From NCBI RefSeq assembly GCF_027257955.1, contig NZ_JANZNQ010000020.1, forward strand, positions 1 through 64,000: a stretch of 64,000 bases of DNA. The letters run 5' to 3'. Positions within the stretch are counted from its first letter, which is position 1, and every line of letters starts with the position of its first letter. This stretch comes from Zhongshania aquatica (GTDB lineage Bacteria; Pseudomonadota; Gammaproteobacteria; Pseudomonadales; Spongiibacteraceae). Below, one piece after another: positions 18,755 through 28,905 of the stretch. The notes below the pieces were generated by a model. That model did not search any database. It was not told where the DNA came from and saw only the letters and a program-made list of their open reading frames with translations. A program made the translations under genes and the position numbers.

Positions 18755-19627
18755 ATGCGCTTTGTCATATCGACCTCATTTAGCATCGTCGCAGATTTAA
18801 AAAAGCTTGCTATCGCGGCTGACAATTGTGGTTGGGAGGCTATGTCATTTTCTGACCATGTCGTGAACCCTGAGAAGTTAAATACCCCCTACCCCTATAC
18901 CGAAGACGGTGAACGCCGCTGGCAGCCATTCTCCGACTGGCCAGATCCCTGGGTTATGATTGGCGCCTTAGCCGCTATTACCACAACGTTGAAATTTACA
19001 AATAATATATTTGTATTGCCTATGCGAAATCCCTTTTTGGTTGCCAAGGCGATTAGTACGGCGGCAATTATCTCGGACAACAGGGTGATACCAGCGATCG
19101 GCGTGGGCTGGTCAAAAGATGAGTTTGAGCTACTGCAGCAAGATTTCCATACCCGTGGTAAACGCGCAGACGAAATGCTTGAAATCATGCGCCTGCTTTG
19201 GACTGGCGAATTGGTCGAATATCAGGGCAAGCACTACCAATTTGCTCCCCTAGAAATGAATCCCGCGCCAAGCGCCTACATTCCAATCTGGGTCGGTGGT
19301 ATTAGCGACGCCGCGATGCGGCGCGCGGCGAGAATCGGAGACGGCTGGGTAACAGATCTGCAAACCAGTGAAGATATTATGGCCTGCATAAAGAAAATTA
19401 ATGGGTATCGCCGAGAATATGGGCGCGAGAACCTACCGTTTTCCGTTATGGCCACGCCGTCGGACGCGTTCACACCAGATGCATATAAACGCCTAGAAGA
19501 CGGCGGTGTTAGCCATATATTGACCCAGCCGTGGCCTTTTTATCACGGCGACACGCAGGATGTTGCGAAAAAAATTGACGGTATTCATCGCTACGCCGAC
19601 GACTTTATTGCCCCGTGTAGCAGCTAG
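18755..19627 (+). CDS. luciferase-like (LLM class) flavin- or F420-dependent oxidoreductase
   Basis: The 290-residue sequence has the bacterial luciferase-like TIM-barrel pattern: SDHVVNP, GVGWSKDEFELL, RGKRADEMLEIMRLLWTG, YQGKHYQF, PIWVGGISDAAMRRAARIGDGW. It most resembles the TIGR03619-type family common in actinobacteria and in marine degraders. The cofactor (FMN or F420) and substrate cannot be told from sequence. It is the last gene of the plus-strand run starting at the AraC regulator and converges on rlmD. Confidence 0.85.
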   Translation: MRFVISTSFSIVADLKKLAIAADNCGWEAMSFSDHVVNPEKLNTPYPYTEDGERRWQPFSDWPDPWVMIGALAAITTTLKFTNNIFVLPMRNPFLVAKAISTAAIISDNRVIPAIGVGWSKDEFELLQQDFHTRGKRADEMLEIMRLLWTGELVEYQGKHYQFAPLEMNPAPSAYIPIWVGGISDAAMRRAARIGDGWVTDLQTSEDIMACIKKINGYRREYGRENLPFSVMATPSDAFTPDAYKRLEDGGVSHILTQPWPFYHGDTQDVAKKIDGIHRYADDFIAPCSS

Positions 19628-19673
19628 TTAGAGCGGCTGTTCTTGCGATTGCCGCCAGGGTATATCGATGCCC

Positions 19674-20990
19674 TTAACGCTGCAATAAAACCACGCTCTC
19701 TATATGGTGAGTGTGGGGAAACATATCCGCCATAGCTGCATCTGTAATCTTAAAACTGGCTTGGCTCAATATAGCTAGGTCACGCGCTAGGGTTGCGGGG
19801 TCGCAAGAGACATAAACCACTGTTGTAATCGCTTTTTGCTTGGCGATTCGTTCGCACAATTTTTTCGCGCCAGCACGGGGCGGATCAAGAATGACTTTGT
19901 GGCAAGACGCTGGAACGATTATTTCCGCGTCATTAAATAAGTCGGCGCAAAAGTACTCAATTGCCAACTTCCCTTCTCTGGCTTGCTGATTCGCACTTTC
20001 AATCATGCTTTTGCCAGAATCAAATCCAATCACCTGCGCGCCAGCATCCGCCAAGGCAACGCTGAAGTTTCCCAAACCACAAAAGTAATCGGTGATTCGT
20101 TCGCCAGCTTGGGGTGCCAACCAACTGAGACATTGCTTAACTATCTGCCTATTTATTGATGTATTAACTTGGGTGAAATCTCCCGGTTGATAGCGCAATG
20201 TCCGGGTATCTGTTGCTTGAAAATACAGTGGCTCATGTGCCCCCAGCCATGACTGTCCTTTGTTTCCGACGACGCTATGCAAAAATGCGGGAGCCTTAAT
20301 GTCATCAGCCAGTTTTTCACTGCGCTTTAAATCGACAAAGCCCTCTTTCAGTATTCGGATACCAATTCTGCCTCGGAAATCTGCAGTGAGTATGACTTCA
20401 CCTTTGGCGTTATCACCGAAAAAGCCTTGAATCGGGCCGCGTGATTGTGCCAGCACCGTGTTTAAGCTGTCTTCAAGTAACGGACAGGTATCCACTGGGA
20501 CGATGTCGTGGCTCGCTTTAGCCTTAAAACCTAAATGCCCGCCTGAATACGCTAAGCGGGCGCGGTGCCGATAGCCGGTGTTCTCCCCATGAAGAATCGA
20601 TGGGATTAGCGTGGAGGGCGCCGTTGCGGCGATTAGCTTGGCGAATCTGCTCTGTTTATACATTAGCTGGCCAGCATAACTTAAATGCTGAAGTTGGCAG
20701 CCACCGCATCGTTCGTAGATAGCACATGGCGGCTCTACTCTATCATCAGACGGTTCAGTGACCTCAATTAACCGGGCTTCGTCAAAGCGCTTGTGTGAAC
20801 GGCTGATTTTGGCAACAACCTGTTCACCCATTAATGCGTCAGCGATAAACACCACTTTATTATTGTGCCTCGCCACGCCTCGGCCGTCATCGCTGAGGCT
20901 GTCAATACGGAGTTCGATTGGACGTGAATCTACTGTAGGCTGTGCTTTTTTACTTGGTTTGAAGGTATTAATACTACGGTGTTTGGCCAT
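19674..20990 (-). CDS. rlmD: 23S rRNA (uracil(1939)-C5)-methyltransferase RlmD
   Basis: RlmD makes m5U1939 in 23S rRNA. It has an N-terminal TRAM RNA-binding domain (about residues 20-80). The iron-sulfur cysteines are C89, C95, C98 and C169, matching the RumA spacing. A SAM motif follows at DYFCGLGNFSV (301-311), and the catalytic cysteine is C396 in VVYVSCDPATLARDL. The length of 438 residues is normal. The start ATG shares an A with the stop of the upstream small gene (TAATG), implying coupling. Confidence 0.96.
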   Translation of the reverse strand: MAKHRSINTFKPSKKAQPTVDSRPIELRIDSLSDDGRGVARHNNKVVFIADALMGEQVVAKISRSHKRFDEARLIEVTEPSDDRVEPPCAIYERCGGCQLQHLSYAGQLMYKQSRFAKLIAATAPSTLIPSILHGENTGYRHRARLAYSGGHLGFKAKASHDIVPVDTCPLLEDSLNTVLAQSRGPIQGFFGDNAKGEVILTADFRGRIGIRILKEGFVDLKRSEKLADDIKAPAFLHSVVGNKGQSWLGAHEPLYFQATDTRTLRYQPGDFTQVNTSINRQIVKQCLSWLAPQAGERITDYFCGLGNFSVALADAGAQVIGFDSGKSMIESANQQAREGKLAIEYFCADLFNDAEIIVPASCHKVILDPPRAGAKKLCERIAKQKAITTVVYVSCDPATLARDLAILSQASFKITDAAMADMFPHTHHIESVVLLQR

Positions 20991-21310
20991 TATCGCAGAG
21001 CCTTATTCGGAATAAACTGCTGAAATTGCGCAAGACATTCTTGCTTGCGTTGTGCCAGAGCACGCTGCTCATCTGGCGTGTAAGGATTGATTGTAGTGAG
21101 TTGGTCACAAGGTATAGTCGAAAAGCGCAGAACCGGTTGTTCATCGCCTCGCATCTTTGGCGACATTTTAACAACAGGTAGAGGTAACTCTTCACTAGCA
21201 TAGCTCAACGAGCTAATGAGTAATGCAGATAATAACAAGTGCGGCAGTGTTGAATTCAACAAGCAAATCCCAGTTAATTGTTTAGCCTCTCGGTATTTAT
21301 TCCCACTCAC
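20990..21310 (-). CDS. small exported protein of unknown function upstream of rlmD
   Basis: I do not recognise this protein. It has a hydrophobic segment typical of a signal peptide (STLPHLLLSALLISSLSYA) followed by a short mature region containing two cysteines (CDQL and QECL) and a region rich in Gln and Arg (PDEQRALAQRKQECLAQFQQF). The longest frame starts with GTG at 21310. A TTG just before the hydrophobic stretch, near 21260, is equally possible and would give a more ordinary signal peptide. Its stop overlaps the rlmD start (TAATG), which is the main evidence that it is a real gene. Confidence 0.6.
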   Translation of the reverse strand: MSGNKYREAKQLTGICLLNSTLPHLLLSALLISSLSYASEELPLPVVKMSPKMRGDEQPVLRFSTIPCDQLTTINPYTPDEQRALAQRKQECLAQFQQFIPNKALR

Positions 21311-21439
21311 TCGGCATTATTCCCCTGAAATTCAAGGTATTTTACCTTTCTAATACTGTGGTGGATATTTAATTGACTTATTTTTACGTTAGAATGGTCA
21401 GCTAAATTGGGTTTATATGTATCCGACATCGGAAGAGCT

Positions 21440-22513
21440 ATGTCTAACACTGTTATTGAAAATGTGAATGTTGATGCGCAAGAGATTCTTATTACTCCTG
21501 CCGCGCTAAAAGCTGCCTTGCCGATGAGCGACGCCGCAAAAGAAGTTATCTCTGCAGGTCGTGAGACCGTCAGAAATATTTTAGATGGTAAAGATCACCG
21601 CATGTTTGTGGTTGTCGGCCCCTGCTCTATTCATGACGTCGATGCGGCAATGGATTACGCGCGTCGCCTGAAAGTCTTGGCTGATGAAGTTAGCGACACC
21701 TTAGTGATCATCATGCGGGTTTATTTTGAAAAACCGAGAACCACGGTTGGCTGGAAAGGTTTAATCAACGACCCCTACTTAAATGACACCTTCAAAATTG
21801 AAGACGGTTTGCATATAGGTCGTAAACTCTTATTGGATATCAGCGAACTCGGTCTGCCTACGTCCACCGAGGCGCTTGATCCAATCTCACCACAATATTT
21901 GCAGGACTGTATTTCATGGTCTGCAATCGGCGCCCGCACAACCGAATCACAAACGCATCGTGAAATGGCCAGTGGTTTGTCATCGGCTGTAGGCTTCAAG
22001 AACGGCACAGATGGTGGCTTGACCGTCGCTTTAAATGCTATTGGCTCTGCAGTTAAACCCCACCGTTTTCTAGGAATCAATGGCGAAGGCCAAGTTGCGG
22101 TTATTCATACCCGCGGCAATGCTTATACACATATTGTGTTGCGCGGTGGTAGCCAAGGCCCTAACTACGATTCTGTGCACATTAAATTGTGCGAAGCTGA
22201 GCTCGATAAATCCGGTATCCCGCTGAATATTATGGTCGATACAAGTCATGCAAACTCAAGCAAGCAGCCCTCTCTTCAGCCGCTAGTCATAGAGAACGTG
22301 ACGAATCAGGTCTTAGAGGGCAACACTTCAATTATCGGCTTGATGATTGAGAGTAATATAAATGCAGGCAATCAGAGCATTCCTGAAGATTTGTCGAAGT
22401 TAGCCTATGGTGTTTCGGTTACCGATGGCTGTATTGGCTGGGAAGAAACTGAAACTGCTCTGCGGACGATGCGGGAGCGTTTGAAAGACGTGTTACCAAG
22501 CCGTAAGCGCTAG
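21440..22513 (+). CDS. 3-deoxy-7-phosphoheptulonate (DAHP) synthase, class I
   Basis: This enzyme condenses phosphoenolpyruvate and erythrose-4-phosphate in the first step of aromatic amino acid synthesis. The family motifs VVGPCSIHD, MRVYFEKPRTTVGWKGLINDP, IGARTTESQTHREMASGLS, GFKNGTDG, LRGG and DTSHANSSKQ are all present, including the metal-binding Cys in GPCS and the His in DTSH. The length of 357 residues matches AroF/AroG/AroH, and the feedback specificity cannot be read off. I start at the ATG at 21440 because GGAAGAG lies just upstream; an upstream start at 21407 lacks support. Two terminator hairpins follow. Confidence 0.95.
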   Translation: MSNTVIENVNVDAQEILITPAALKAALPMSDAAKEVISAGRETVRNILDGKDHRMFVVVGPCSIHDVDAAMDYARRLKVLADEVSDTLVIIMRVYFEKPRTTVGWKGLINDPYLNDTFKIEDGLHIGRKLLLDISELGLPTSTEALDPISPQYLQDCISWSAIGARTTESQTHREMASGLSSAVGFKNGTDGGLTVALNAIGSAVKPHRFLGINGEGQVAVIHTRGNAYTHIVLRGGSQGPNYDSVHIKLCEAELDKSGIPLNIMVDTSHANSSKQPSLQPLVIENVTNQVLEGNTSIIGLMIESNINAGNQSIPEDLSKLAYGVSVTDGCIGWEETETALRTMRERLKDVLPSRKR

Positions 22514-22534
22514 TCATTATTGCGTCATATTATC

Positions 22535-22559
22535 AAAGTGTCCTTTGGGCGCTTTTTTT
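22535..22559 (+). terminator. rho-independent terminator after DAHP synthase
   Basis: A nine-base-pair stem with two G-T pairs (AAAGTGTCC and GGGCGCTTT) closes on a TTT loop and runs into a T tract, 22 bases after the stop codon. Confidence 0.75.
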
Positions 22560-22641
22560 GCTTATTTTTTGCCTTAGTAAAATCTAAAGGCATCGCTCTG
22601 ACGTAAGTAGGGTGCTTCACGACCATAATGCATGGTTTTTT

Positions 22642-22665
22642 GCCCCTATCTCCAGGGGCTTTTTT
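22642..22665 (+). terminator. second plus-strand terminator hairpin
   Basis: The stem GCCCCT (22642-22647) and AGGGGC (22654-22659) has a six-base loop and is followed by six Ts on the plus strand. It sits just before the end of the convergent minus-strand gene. On the minus strand As, not Ts, follow the stem, so it works for plus-strand transcripts only. Confidence 0.7.
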
Positions 22666-22667
22666 AT

Positions 22668-23405
22668 TTATAGATCCAACTTCAATTCAGCGTAAAGTGC
22701 GCAATGGTCCGATAATGAGCGCCACGGCTCTCCGTTTAGCCGTTTAGCCGCCACGGCAGTAAACCCCCTGAAATAGATTCTATCTAAGCGCAATACCGGC
22801 CGTTTAGCAGGGAAGGTTTTGGCGAGTTTGCCATTGATCTCTACTGAAGCTTCGCGCAATTTAAGTGTATGTTTAAAGCGCCAATGCAACGCCCCACTCC
22901 AATCGTTAAAATCCCCGGCGATAATTAAAGGGGCATCCTTGGGGATTTTTCGCTCAATGAATTTCATTAAGAGATTGAATTGCTGGTGCCGCTCCCAACC
23001 TAAAAGCCCCATATGCATGCAGATTACGTAAATACCAGGCTCGATTACGCTGAGCAGCAAGCCCCGCTGCGATCGTCGATATAAAGAAATATCGACGTTT
23101 TCACTTTTAATGATCGGAAATTTACTCAGAATCGCATTGCCGTGATGCCCATGGTCATATACTGCGTTTTTTCCGTAGGAAAAATGCGGCCAAACAGAGT
23201 CCGCGAGGAACTCAAATTGGCTCTCGTCTATCCACCCGTCCACCTTGGCCGAATGTTGGCTATTCTCTCCCACCACCTCTTGTAAAAAAACCACCTCAGC
23301 ATCAACGCTGCGGATGCTCTCGCGAATCTGCTTAAGCAGAAATTGTCGGTTTGCTGAGCAAAACCCCTTGTGCACGTTATACGATAGCACTCTTATAACC
23401 GACAT
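22668..23405 (-). CDS. endonuclease/exonuclease/phosphatase-family hydrolase (YbhP-like)
   Basis: This 245-residue protein has the full DNase I-like metal-hydrolase signature: LSYNVHKG near the N-terminus, VVFLQEVVG (catalytic Glu), GNAILSKFPI, HMGLLGWERHQQ, IIAGDFNDW and SLSDHCALYAEL at the end. It resembles E. coli YbhP, whose substrate is not known. No signal peptide is visible. It follows the YchJ gene after nine bases and is the last member of a three-gene minus-strand unit (24327 to 22668). Confidence 0.88.
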   Translation of the reverse strand: MSVIRVLSYNVHKGFCSANRQFLLKQIRESIRSVDAEVVFLQEVVGENSQHSAKVDGWIDESQFEFLADSVWPHFSYGKNAVYDHGHHGNAILSKFPIIKSENVDISLYRRSQRGLLLSVIEPGIYVICMHMGLLGWERHQQFNLLMKFIERKIPKDAPLIIAGDFNDWSGALHWRFKHTLKLREASVEINGKLAKTFPAKRPVLRLDRIYFRGFTAVAAKRLNGEPWRSLSDHCALYAELKLDL

Positions 23406-23414
23406 CTAACTCTC

Positions 23415-23900
23415 CTAATCAGGATGACATTTCTTTAACTTCCGACCACTGCCACACCAACAAGGTTCGTTTCTGGGCACAGTTATCGGTGGTAAAATAT
23501 CACCATCGGTATAAAACCACCGGCCATCTTCAAACTCGAATCGAGACCGCTCATGGAGTTGCCCGCCTTTTTCACCCTCGACAAAAAAAGCAGCAAACTC
23601 AACCGCTCCTCTCCTTTGTCCGCCCGCGCCTTGATGGCTGCGAATAATTTTCAGGGACCGCCACTGCGTGTTTCCAAAACTACGCAGTAGCGCCTTGCGG
23701 CTTTCTTTCGCGCGGGGATCTTTATGGAGTGTTTCCAAGAGATAGTCAGGATCTTTTATACAGAACGCACTGAACCGCGACCGCATCAAGGTTTCTGCGG
23801 TCGGGGCCGCCGTGTTACCACTGATATATTGATAGCAACATTCGGTGAAAGGTTTTGCGTTGCCGCAGTAGCAATGATTTTCGATTGGAAAAACAGTCAT
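23415..23900 (-). CDS. YchJ family protein with SEC-C zinc motifs
   Basis: This 161-residue protein belongs to the UPF0225/YchJ family. It has an N-terminal zinc-binding segment CYCGNAKPFTECCYQYISG and a C-terminal SEC-C motif PCWCGSGRKLKKCHP. Between them is an NTF2-like domain containing LMRSRFSAF and GAVEFAAFF. The function is unknown; SEC-C motifs usually bind zinc and protein partners such as SecB or ribosomes. The gene lies ten bases after the thioesterase gene. Confidence 0.9.
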   Translation of the reverse strand: MTVFPIENHCYCGNAKPFTECCYQYISGNTAAPTAETLMRSRFSAFCIKDPDYLLETLHKDPRAKESRKALLRSFGNTQWRSLKIIRSHQGAGGQRRGAVEFAAFFVEGEKGGQLHERSRFEFEDGRWFYTDGDILPPITVPRNEPCWCGSGRKLKKCHPD

Positions 23901-23910
23901 TTAAAAGAAA

Positions 23911-24327
23911 TTATGGCGCAACTGGAGCAACGATACCGCTGAGGTCTGTCGCCTCCCAGACCTCAGGGAGAGCCGTTGAACTACGTGTATCTCTGTCAAA
24001 ACCGACAAGTACGGTTTGACAAGTAGTTGCCAGTTCACCATTTGCGTAAATGCGGTGCTCAATGGTCATACTTTTCGTGCCCATCTTTGAGCACCAAGTA
24101 TCAACGATTACCAAGTTATCAAAACGAATCTCGCGAATCATGTCCATTTTGACACTGGCAACGACATGGGAAGGATTAGGACTTTTACTAATATTGGAAA
24201 TATTTTTAAAAAAGGTCACCCGCGCCAAGTCAAAATATTGTGCGTAGTAACTATTCGATACGTGCCCGAGGATGTCTAAATCTGAAAAACGCACCTGAAT
24301 CTCTGTGCGGGAGTGGGGTAATTTCAT
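23911..24327 (-). CDS. hotdog-fold acyl-CoA thioesterase (4HBT)
   Basis: This 138-residue protein has the YbgC/FadM-like 4-hydroxybenzoyl-CoA thioesterase pattern: RFSDLDILGHVSNSYYAQYFDLARVTFF, with the catalytic Asp in the DxxGHVxN motif. The central strand VIVDTWCSKMGTKSMTIEHRIY follows. It probably hydrolyses short- or medium-chain acyl-CoA. It heads the three-gene run with YchJ and the endonuclease/exonuclease/phosphatase-family hydrolase. Confidence 0.88.
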   Translation of the reverse strand: MKLPHSRTEIQVRFSDLDILGHVSNSYYAQYFDLARVTFFKNISNISKSPNPSHVVASVKMDMIREIRFDNLVIVDTWCSKMGTKSMTIEHRIYANGELATTCQTVLVGFDRDTRSSTALPEVWEATDLSGIVAPVAP

Positions 24328-24396
24328 GTGGAGTTTTCCTAGAGGGCCGGCTCACGAATACAGGAGCCGGCTGTTACAACTGAACGTCGCTAAGCT

Positions 24397-24999
24397 CTAT
24401 TTAAAATAGGCATTCTCGGTATTGGTATGGTCTGTGGTGTCTTTGACACCTGCTATGCCAGGCACCTTTTCAAGCAGGGTCTTTTCCACGCCTTCTTTCA
24501 GAGTGACATCGACCATACCGCAGCCTTGGCAACCACCACCAAACTTAAGGATGGCAAATTTATCGTCGGTAATCTCTAGCAAAGACACTTCGCCGCCATG
24601 AGCAGCAAGGGATGGATTAACTTCGTTATACAACACATAGTTAATTTGATCCTCAAGTGGACTATTTGCATCAACCCGCGGCAGTCTCGCATTGGGTGCT
24701 TTGATCGTGAGCTGACCACCCATACGATCTTTAGAATAGTCAATAAGCGCCTCATCTAAGAAGGGAATACTGCGCCCTTCAAAGTAAGCTTTAAACTGAG
24801 GGTAGTCGCGCACGATATCATTGTCGGTCATATCACCTTCTCGACAATAGGCAATGCACGTCTCTGCTTTAGGTGTACCCGGTTGAGTGATGAACACCCG
24901 TACGCCGATAACGTCGTCCTGCTTGTTCAAGAGCTCCGCGAGGTAGTCTTGGGCAGATTCTGTGATCGTCACATTAACGGCTGTTTGCTCTGTTGACAT
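24397..24999 (-). CDS. nfuA: Fe-S biogenesis protein NfuA
   Basis: NfuA delivers 4Fe-4S clusters to target enzymes. The N-terminal A-type-like domain (about 1-95) lacks the cluster cysteines, as in other NfuA proteins. The C-terminal NifU domain has the cluster motif GGGCQGCG with C157 and C160. I chose the ATG at 24999, with AGAGG just upstream; it gives 200 residues, close to the family standard. The 25041 start would add 14 unlikely residues. It is divergent from metH with a gap of 150 bases. Confidence 0.95.
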   Translation of the reverse strand: MSTEQTAVNVTITESAQDYLAELLNKQDDVIGVRVFITQPGTPKAETCIAYCREGDMTDNDIVRDYPQFKAYFEGRSIPFLDEALIDYSKDRMGGQLTIKAPNARLPRVDANSPLEDQINYVLYNEVNPSLAAHGGEVSLLEITDDKFAILKFGGGCQGCGMVDVTLKEGVEKTLLEKVPGIAGVKDTTDHTNTENAYFK

Positions 25000-25149
25000 A
25001 ATAACCTCTGTATATCCTGCTGTTTTGCCAAACAATTTCAATGCTGGGCCGTGTATCTGTTAGAATTGCACAGTTTACCACGAAGCCTATTCCGGCCACA
25101 GTCCGAGAAGCGCTTTAGCTATTTAATTGTTTTACACACTAGGATATCC

Positions 25150-28100
25150 ATGAGCCAGCCCACACCCCGCATCTCCCAACTTACTCAAGCCCTTCAAGAT
25201 CGAATATTGATTATTGATGGCGCTATGGGCAGTTTGATTCAAAGCTATAAACTTGAGGAGATGGACTATCGTGGCGCGCGCTTTGCCGACTTCCACAAAG
25301 ATTTAAAAGGCAATAACGACCTCTTAACGCTGACTCGGCCGGATGTTATCCGCGAAATCCACCAAGCCTACCTCGATTCTGGCGCGGATGTTATCGAAAC
25401 CAATACCTTTAACTCGACCGCCGTTGCCCAAGACGACTACGAACTTGGCGAAATTGCAGAGGAACTAAATCGGGTCGGTGCAGCTTTAGCACGGGAAGTT
25501 GCTGACGCTGAAACCGCAAAGAATCCTGATAAGCCTAGGTTTGTTGCCGGTGTCATTGGGCCTACCCCCCGCACCGCGTCGATTTCTCCCGATGTGAACG
25601 ATCCGGGCGCTCGAAATATCAATTTTGACCAACTCGTCGAAAATTACTACGCAGCGGCCCGTGGCCTGATTGACGGCGGCGCCGACATTCTGATGATCGA
25701 AACAGTATTCGATAGTTTAAACGCTAAAGCGGCGGTCTACGCGGTACTTCAATATTTCGAAGATAGTGGTCAGAAATTACCCATTATGATTTCAGTGACC
25801 TTCCCAGACACCAGTGGACGGACCCTTTCTGGCCAAACACCGACGGCGTTCTGGAATTCTATAGCGCACGCAAAACCGCTGATCATTGGAACTAATTGCG
25901 GCCGTAGATTCAGTGAGATACGTCCTTTTGTTGAAGAACTTTGTGAGGCTTCAGACTGTTATTTCAGCGGTCATTTCAATGCCGGCCTGCCCAATGAATT
26001 TGGCGAATACGACGAAACACCAGAAGACATGCGCGGCGAACTGAAAGAGTTTGCGCAACGCGGATTTCTAAATTTAGTCGGTGGCTGCTGCGGTACGACT
26101 CCTGCCCATATCGAAGCAATTGGCAACGCAATGGAAGGCATAGCGCCTAGGCCACTGCCTCAACGCGAGCCAATCTGTCGACTTGCCGGGCTAGAGCCAT
26201 TCCATATCGGTCCAGATTCTCTGTTTGTGAATGTTGGCGAACGCTGCAACGTGACGGGATCTGCGGCATTTAAACGGCTGATTTTAGAAAATGACTACGA
26301 TGCTGCCCTCTCGGTTGCTCGCCAGCAGGTGGAAAACGGCGCGCAAGTAATCGACATTAATATGGATGAAGGCATGCTCGATGCGCAAAACGCCATCGTC
26401 ACCTTCTTAAACCTTGTGGCCGCAGAGCCTGATATCTGCCGCGTGCCCATAATGGTCGATTCTTCAAAGTGGGACGTTATTGAGGCAGGGCTTAAGTGCA
26501 TTCAAGGCAAGCCCATTGTTAACTCCATTTCGCTGAAAGAAGGCGAAAATGAGTTTCGTGAGCGCGCGCGCTCCTGCTTAAAGTACGGCGCGGCTGTTGT
26601 AGTGATGGCCTTCGATGAAGATGGCCAGGCGGATACATTCAAGCGTAAGGCAGATATCTGCAAACGCAGCTACGACATTTTGGTCGATGAAATAGGCTTT
26701 CCAGCACAGGACATCATCTTCGATCCAAACATTTTTGCAGTTGCTACCGGCATTGATGAACACAACAATTATGCGGTCGATTTCATTGAAGCGACGGCGT
26801 ATATAAAGAAAGAGCTCCCCTATGCCATGGTGTCTGGTGGGGTATCCAATGTTTCTTTCTCATTCCGTGGAAACAACGCAGTACGCGAGGCAATCCACTC
26901 TGTATTTCTCTACCACGCGATCAAGGCGGGTATGGATATGGGGATTGTAAACGCCAGCCAGCTCGCTATTTATGACGACCTCCCAGCTGAGTTACGAGAT
27001 CATGTTGAGGATGTCATTCTTAACCGTCGCGATGACAGCACTGAGCGCCTGCTAAATATCGCCGACAAATACAAAGGTGATGGCAGTACTGCTGAAAACA
27101 AGGAAGACCTTAGCTGGCGCGAACTGCCGGTAAACAAGCGCATTGAACATGCTCTCGTAAAAGGCATTTCTACCTATATCGAAGAGGATGCCGAGGCTGC
27201 CCGTGCCGCGGCGATTAAGCCCATCGATGTGATCGAAGGCGCGTTGATGGATGGCATGAACGTTGTGGGTGACCTCTTCGGCGACGGGAAAATGTTTTTG
27301 CCCCAAGTGGTGAAATCTGCCCGCGTAATGAAGCAGGCCGTAGCTTACTTAAACCCATTCATTGAGGCGGGTAAAGAGGTCGGCGCCAAAGCCAACGGCA
27401 AAGTTTTAATGGCAACCGTAAAAGGCGATGTACACGATATTGGAAAAAATATTGTTGGCGTTGTGCTGCAGTGTAATAACTTTGAAGTTATTGACCTCGG
27501 CGTTATGGTGTCATGCGACAAGATTCTAGAAACAGCCAAACGCGAGAACGTAGATATCATTGGTTTAAGCGGCTTAATCACCCCATCATTAGACGAGATG
27601 GTTTATGTCGCCAGTGAAATGGAACGTCTTGGCTTTACTATCCCTCTGATGATCGGCGGTGCAACGACATCTAAAGCCCACACGGCGGTGAAGATAGAGC
27701 CCAAGTACACCAGAGACGCCACTGTATATGTGCCAGACGCATCTCGCAGTGTCGCTGTTGCTACGCAGCTAATTAGCCAAGACATGAAAGCGGCTTTTGT
27801 CGCTGAACGAAAAGATGAGTATGAGCGCGTCCGTGCACGTCGCGCGGGCAACCAAGGTAAAAAGCGCCTGCATAGCTATGAAGCCGCATGCGAGCTGTCT
27901 TATCAGTGGGACTGGGACACCTACACCCCGCCAACGCCAACATTCTTAGGCACTAAAACCTTTACCAACTACCCGCTTGAAGAATTGCGCGACACTATCG
28001 ACTGGACGCCATTCTTTATCTCTTGGGGATTGTCAGGGAAATATCCAAAACTTCTTGAGGATGACGTTGTTGGTGAAGCAGCACGAAGTCTATTCAATGA

Positions 28101-28848
28101 TGCCCAGCAAATGCTCGACCACATCATTGACGGCAAACTACTTCAAGCCAATGGCGTCATCGGTTTTTGGCCGGCCCGCCGCGCGGGTACCGACGATATA
28201 GCGGTACTCGATCCCAAGACGAATGAGCAACTAGCCACATTGCATCATCTTCGGCAGCAGGCACAAAAGCCGGATGACAAGCCCCAAATGAGTTTGGCGG
28301 ACTATATTGCCCCTGAAAATAGTGGCGTCGCCGACTATGTTGGCGGCTTTGCGGTGACCACCGGTCTCGGTGCGGACGAGCTTGCAGCCAAGTATGAAAA
28401 AGCCAATGATGACTACAACTCCATCATGGTTAAAGCCTTAGCCGACCGACTTGCAGAGTCATTCGCGGAAACCTTGCACCGCCGCGTTCGCAAAGAATTT
28501 TGGAGGTATGCCCCGGATGAAGAGCTTAGCAATGAGGAATTAATAAAAGAAAGTTACCAAGGTATTAGGCCTGCGCCGGGCTATCCGGCCTGTCCTGATC
28601 ACACCGAAAAGACGACGCTCTTTAATTTGTTAGATGCAACGAATGAAACCGGCATTATATTGACCGATCATCTCGCCATGCACCCCGCTGCCGCGGTAAG
28701 TGGGTTTTATTATTCCCACCCCAAGTCGCGATATTTCGCTGTCGGTCGCATCGGTAAAGATCAGGTAGCGTCGATCGCGAAACGAAAAGGCATGGAAATG
28801 ACAGCGATGGAGCGTTGGTTATCTCCAAATCTGGATTACGATCCATAG
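25150..28848 (+). CDS. metH: cobalamin-dependent methionine synthase
   Basis: MetH moves a methyl group from methyltetrahydrofolate through cobalamin to homocysteine. Four modules are visible in 1232 residues. The homocysteine/zinc barrel includes TNCGRR and [11 protein letters not shown]. The pterin domain includes [11 protein letters not shown] and IMVDSSKW. The cap and B12 domains carry the cobalamin motif DVHDIGKNI. The SAM reactivation domain includes YFAVGRI near the C-terminus. I start at 25150, where AGGA precedes the ATG and the N-terminus aligns with MetH; the frame opens 99 bases earlier. I saw no cobalamin riboswitch in the 150-base upstream gap. Confidence 0.97.
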   Translation: MSQPTPRISQLTQALQDRILIIDGAMGSLIQSYKLEEMDYRGARFADFHKDLKGNNDLLTLTRPDVIREIHQAYLDSGADVIETNTFNSTAVAQDDYELGEIAEELNRVGAALAREVADAETAKNPDKPRFVAGVIGPTPRTASISPDVNDPGARNINFDQLVENYYAAARGLIDGGADILMIETVFDSLNAKAAVYAVLQYFEDSGQKLPIMISVTFPDTSGRTLSGQTPTAFWNSIAHAKPLIIGTNCGRRFSEIRPFVEELCEASDCYFSGHFNAGLPNEFGEYDETPEDMRGELKEFAQRGFLNLVGGCCGTTPAHIEAIGNAMEGIAPRPLPQREPICRLAGLEPFHIGPDSLFVNVGERCNVTGSAAFKRLILENDYDAALSVARQQVENGAQVIDINMDEGMLDAQNAIVTFLNLVAAEPDICRVPIMVDSSKWDVIEAGLKCIQGKPIVNSISLKEGENEFRERARSCLKYGAAVVVMAFDEDGQADTFKRKADICKRSYDILVDEIGFPAQDIIFDPNIFAVATGIDEHNNYAVDFIEATAYIKKELPYAMVSGGVSNVSFSFRGNNAVREAIHSVFLYHAIKAGMDMGIVNASQLAIYDDLPAELRDHVEDVILNRRDDSTERLLNIADKYKGDGSTAENKEDLSWRELPVNKRIEHALVKGISTYIEEDAEAARAAAIKPIDVIEGALMDGMNVVGDLFGDGKMFLPQVVKSARVMKQAVAYLNPFIEAGKEVGAKANGKVLMATVKGDVHDIGKNIVGVVLQCNNFEVIDLGVMVSCDKILETAKRENVDIIGLSGLITPSLDEMVYVASEMERLGFTIPLMIGGATTSKAHTAVKIEPKYTRDATVYVPDASRSVAVATQLISQDMKAAFVAERKDEYERVRARRAGNQGKKRLHSYEAACELSYQWDWDTYTPPTPTFLGTKTFTNYPLEELRDTIDWTPFFISWGLSGKYPKLLEDDVVGEAARSLFNDAQQMLDHIIDGKLLQANGVIGFWPARRAGTDDIAVLDPKTNEQLATLHHLRQQAQKPDDKPQMSLADYIAPENSGVADYVGGFAVTTGLGADELAAKYEKANDDYNSIMVKALADRLAESFAETLHRRVRKEFWRYAPDEELSNEELIKESYQGIRPAPGYPACPDHTEKTTLFNLLDATNETGIILTDHLAMHPAAAVSGFYYSHPKSRYFAVGRIGKDQVASIAKRKGMEMTAMERWLSPNLDYDP

Positions 28849-28905
28849 CGGTCACGCTAAGCCGCCGGCACGCGAATTAATTCACGGTTGATAGGAGTAT
28901 GAAAT

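Noticed and set aside
21370-21440. Sigma-70 promoter before the DAHP synthase gene
   Set aside because: TTGACT and TAGAAT are both present but only 11 bases apart, too close for a normal promoter. No TyrR box was seen.
25000-25149. Possible cobalamin riboswitch before metH
   Set aside because: The gap is only 150 bases and I could not find a B12-box-like sequence or the expected multi-helix layout.
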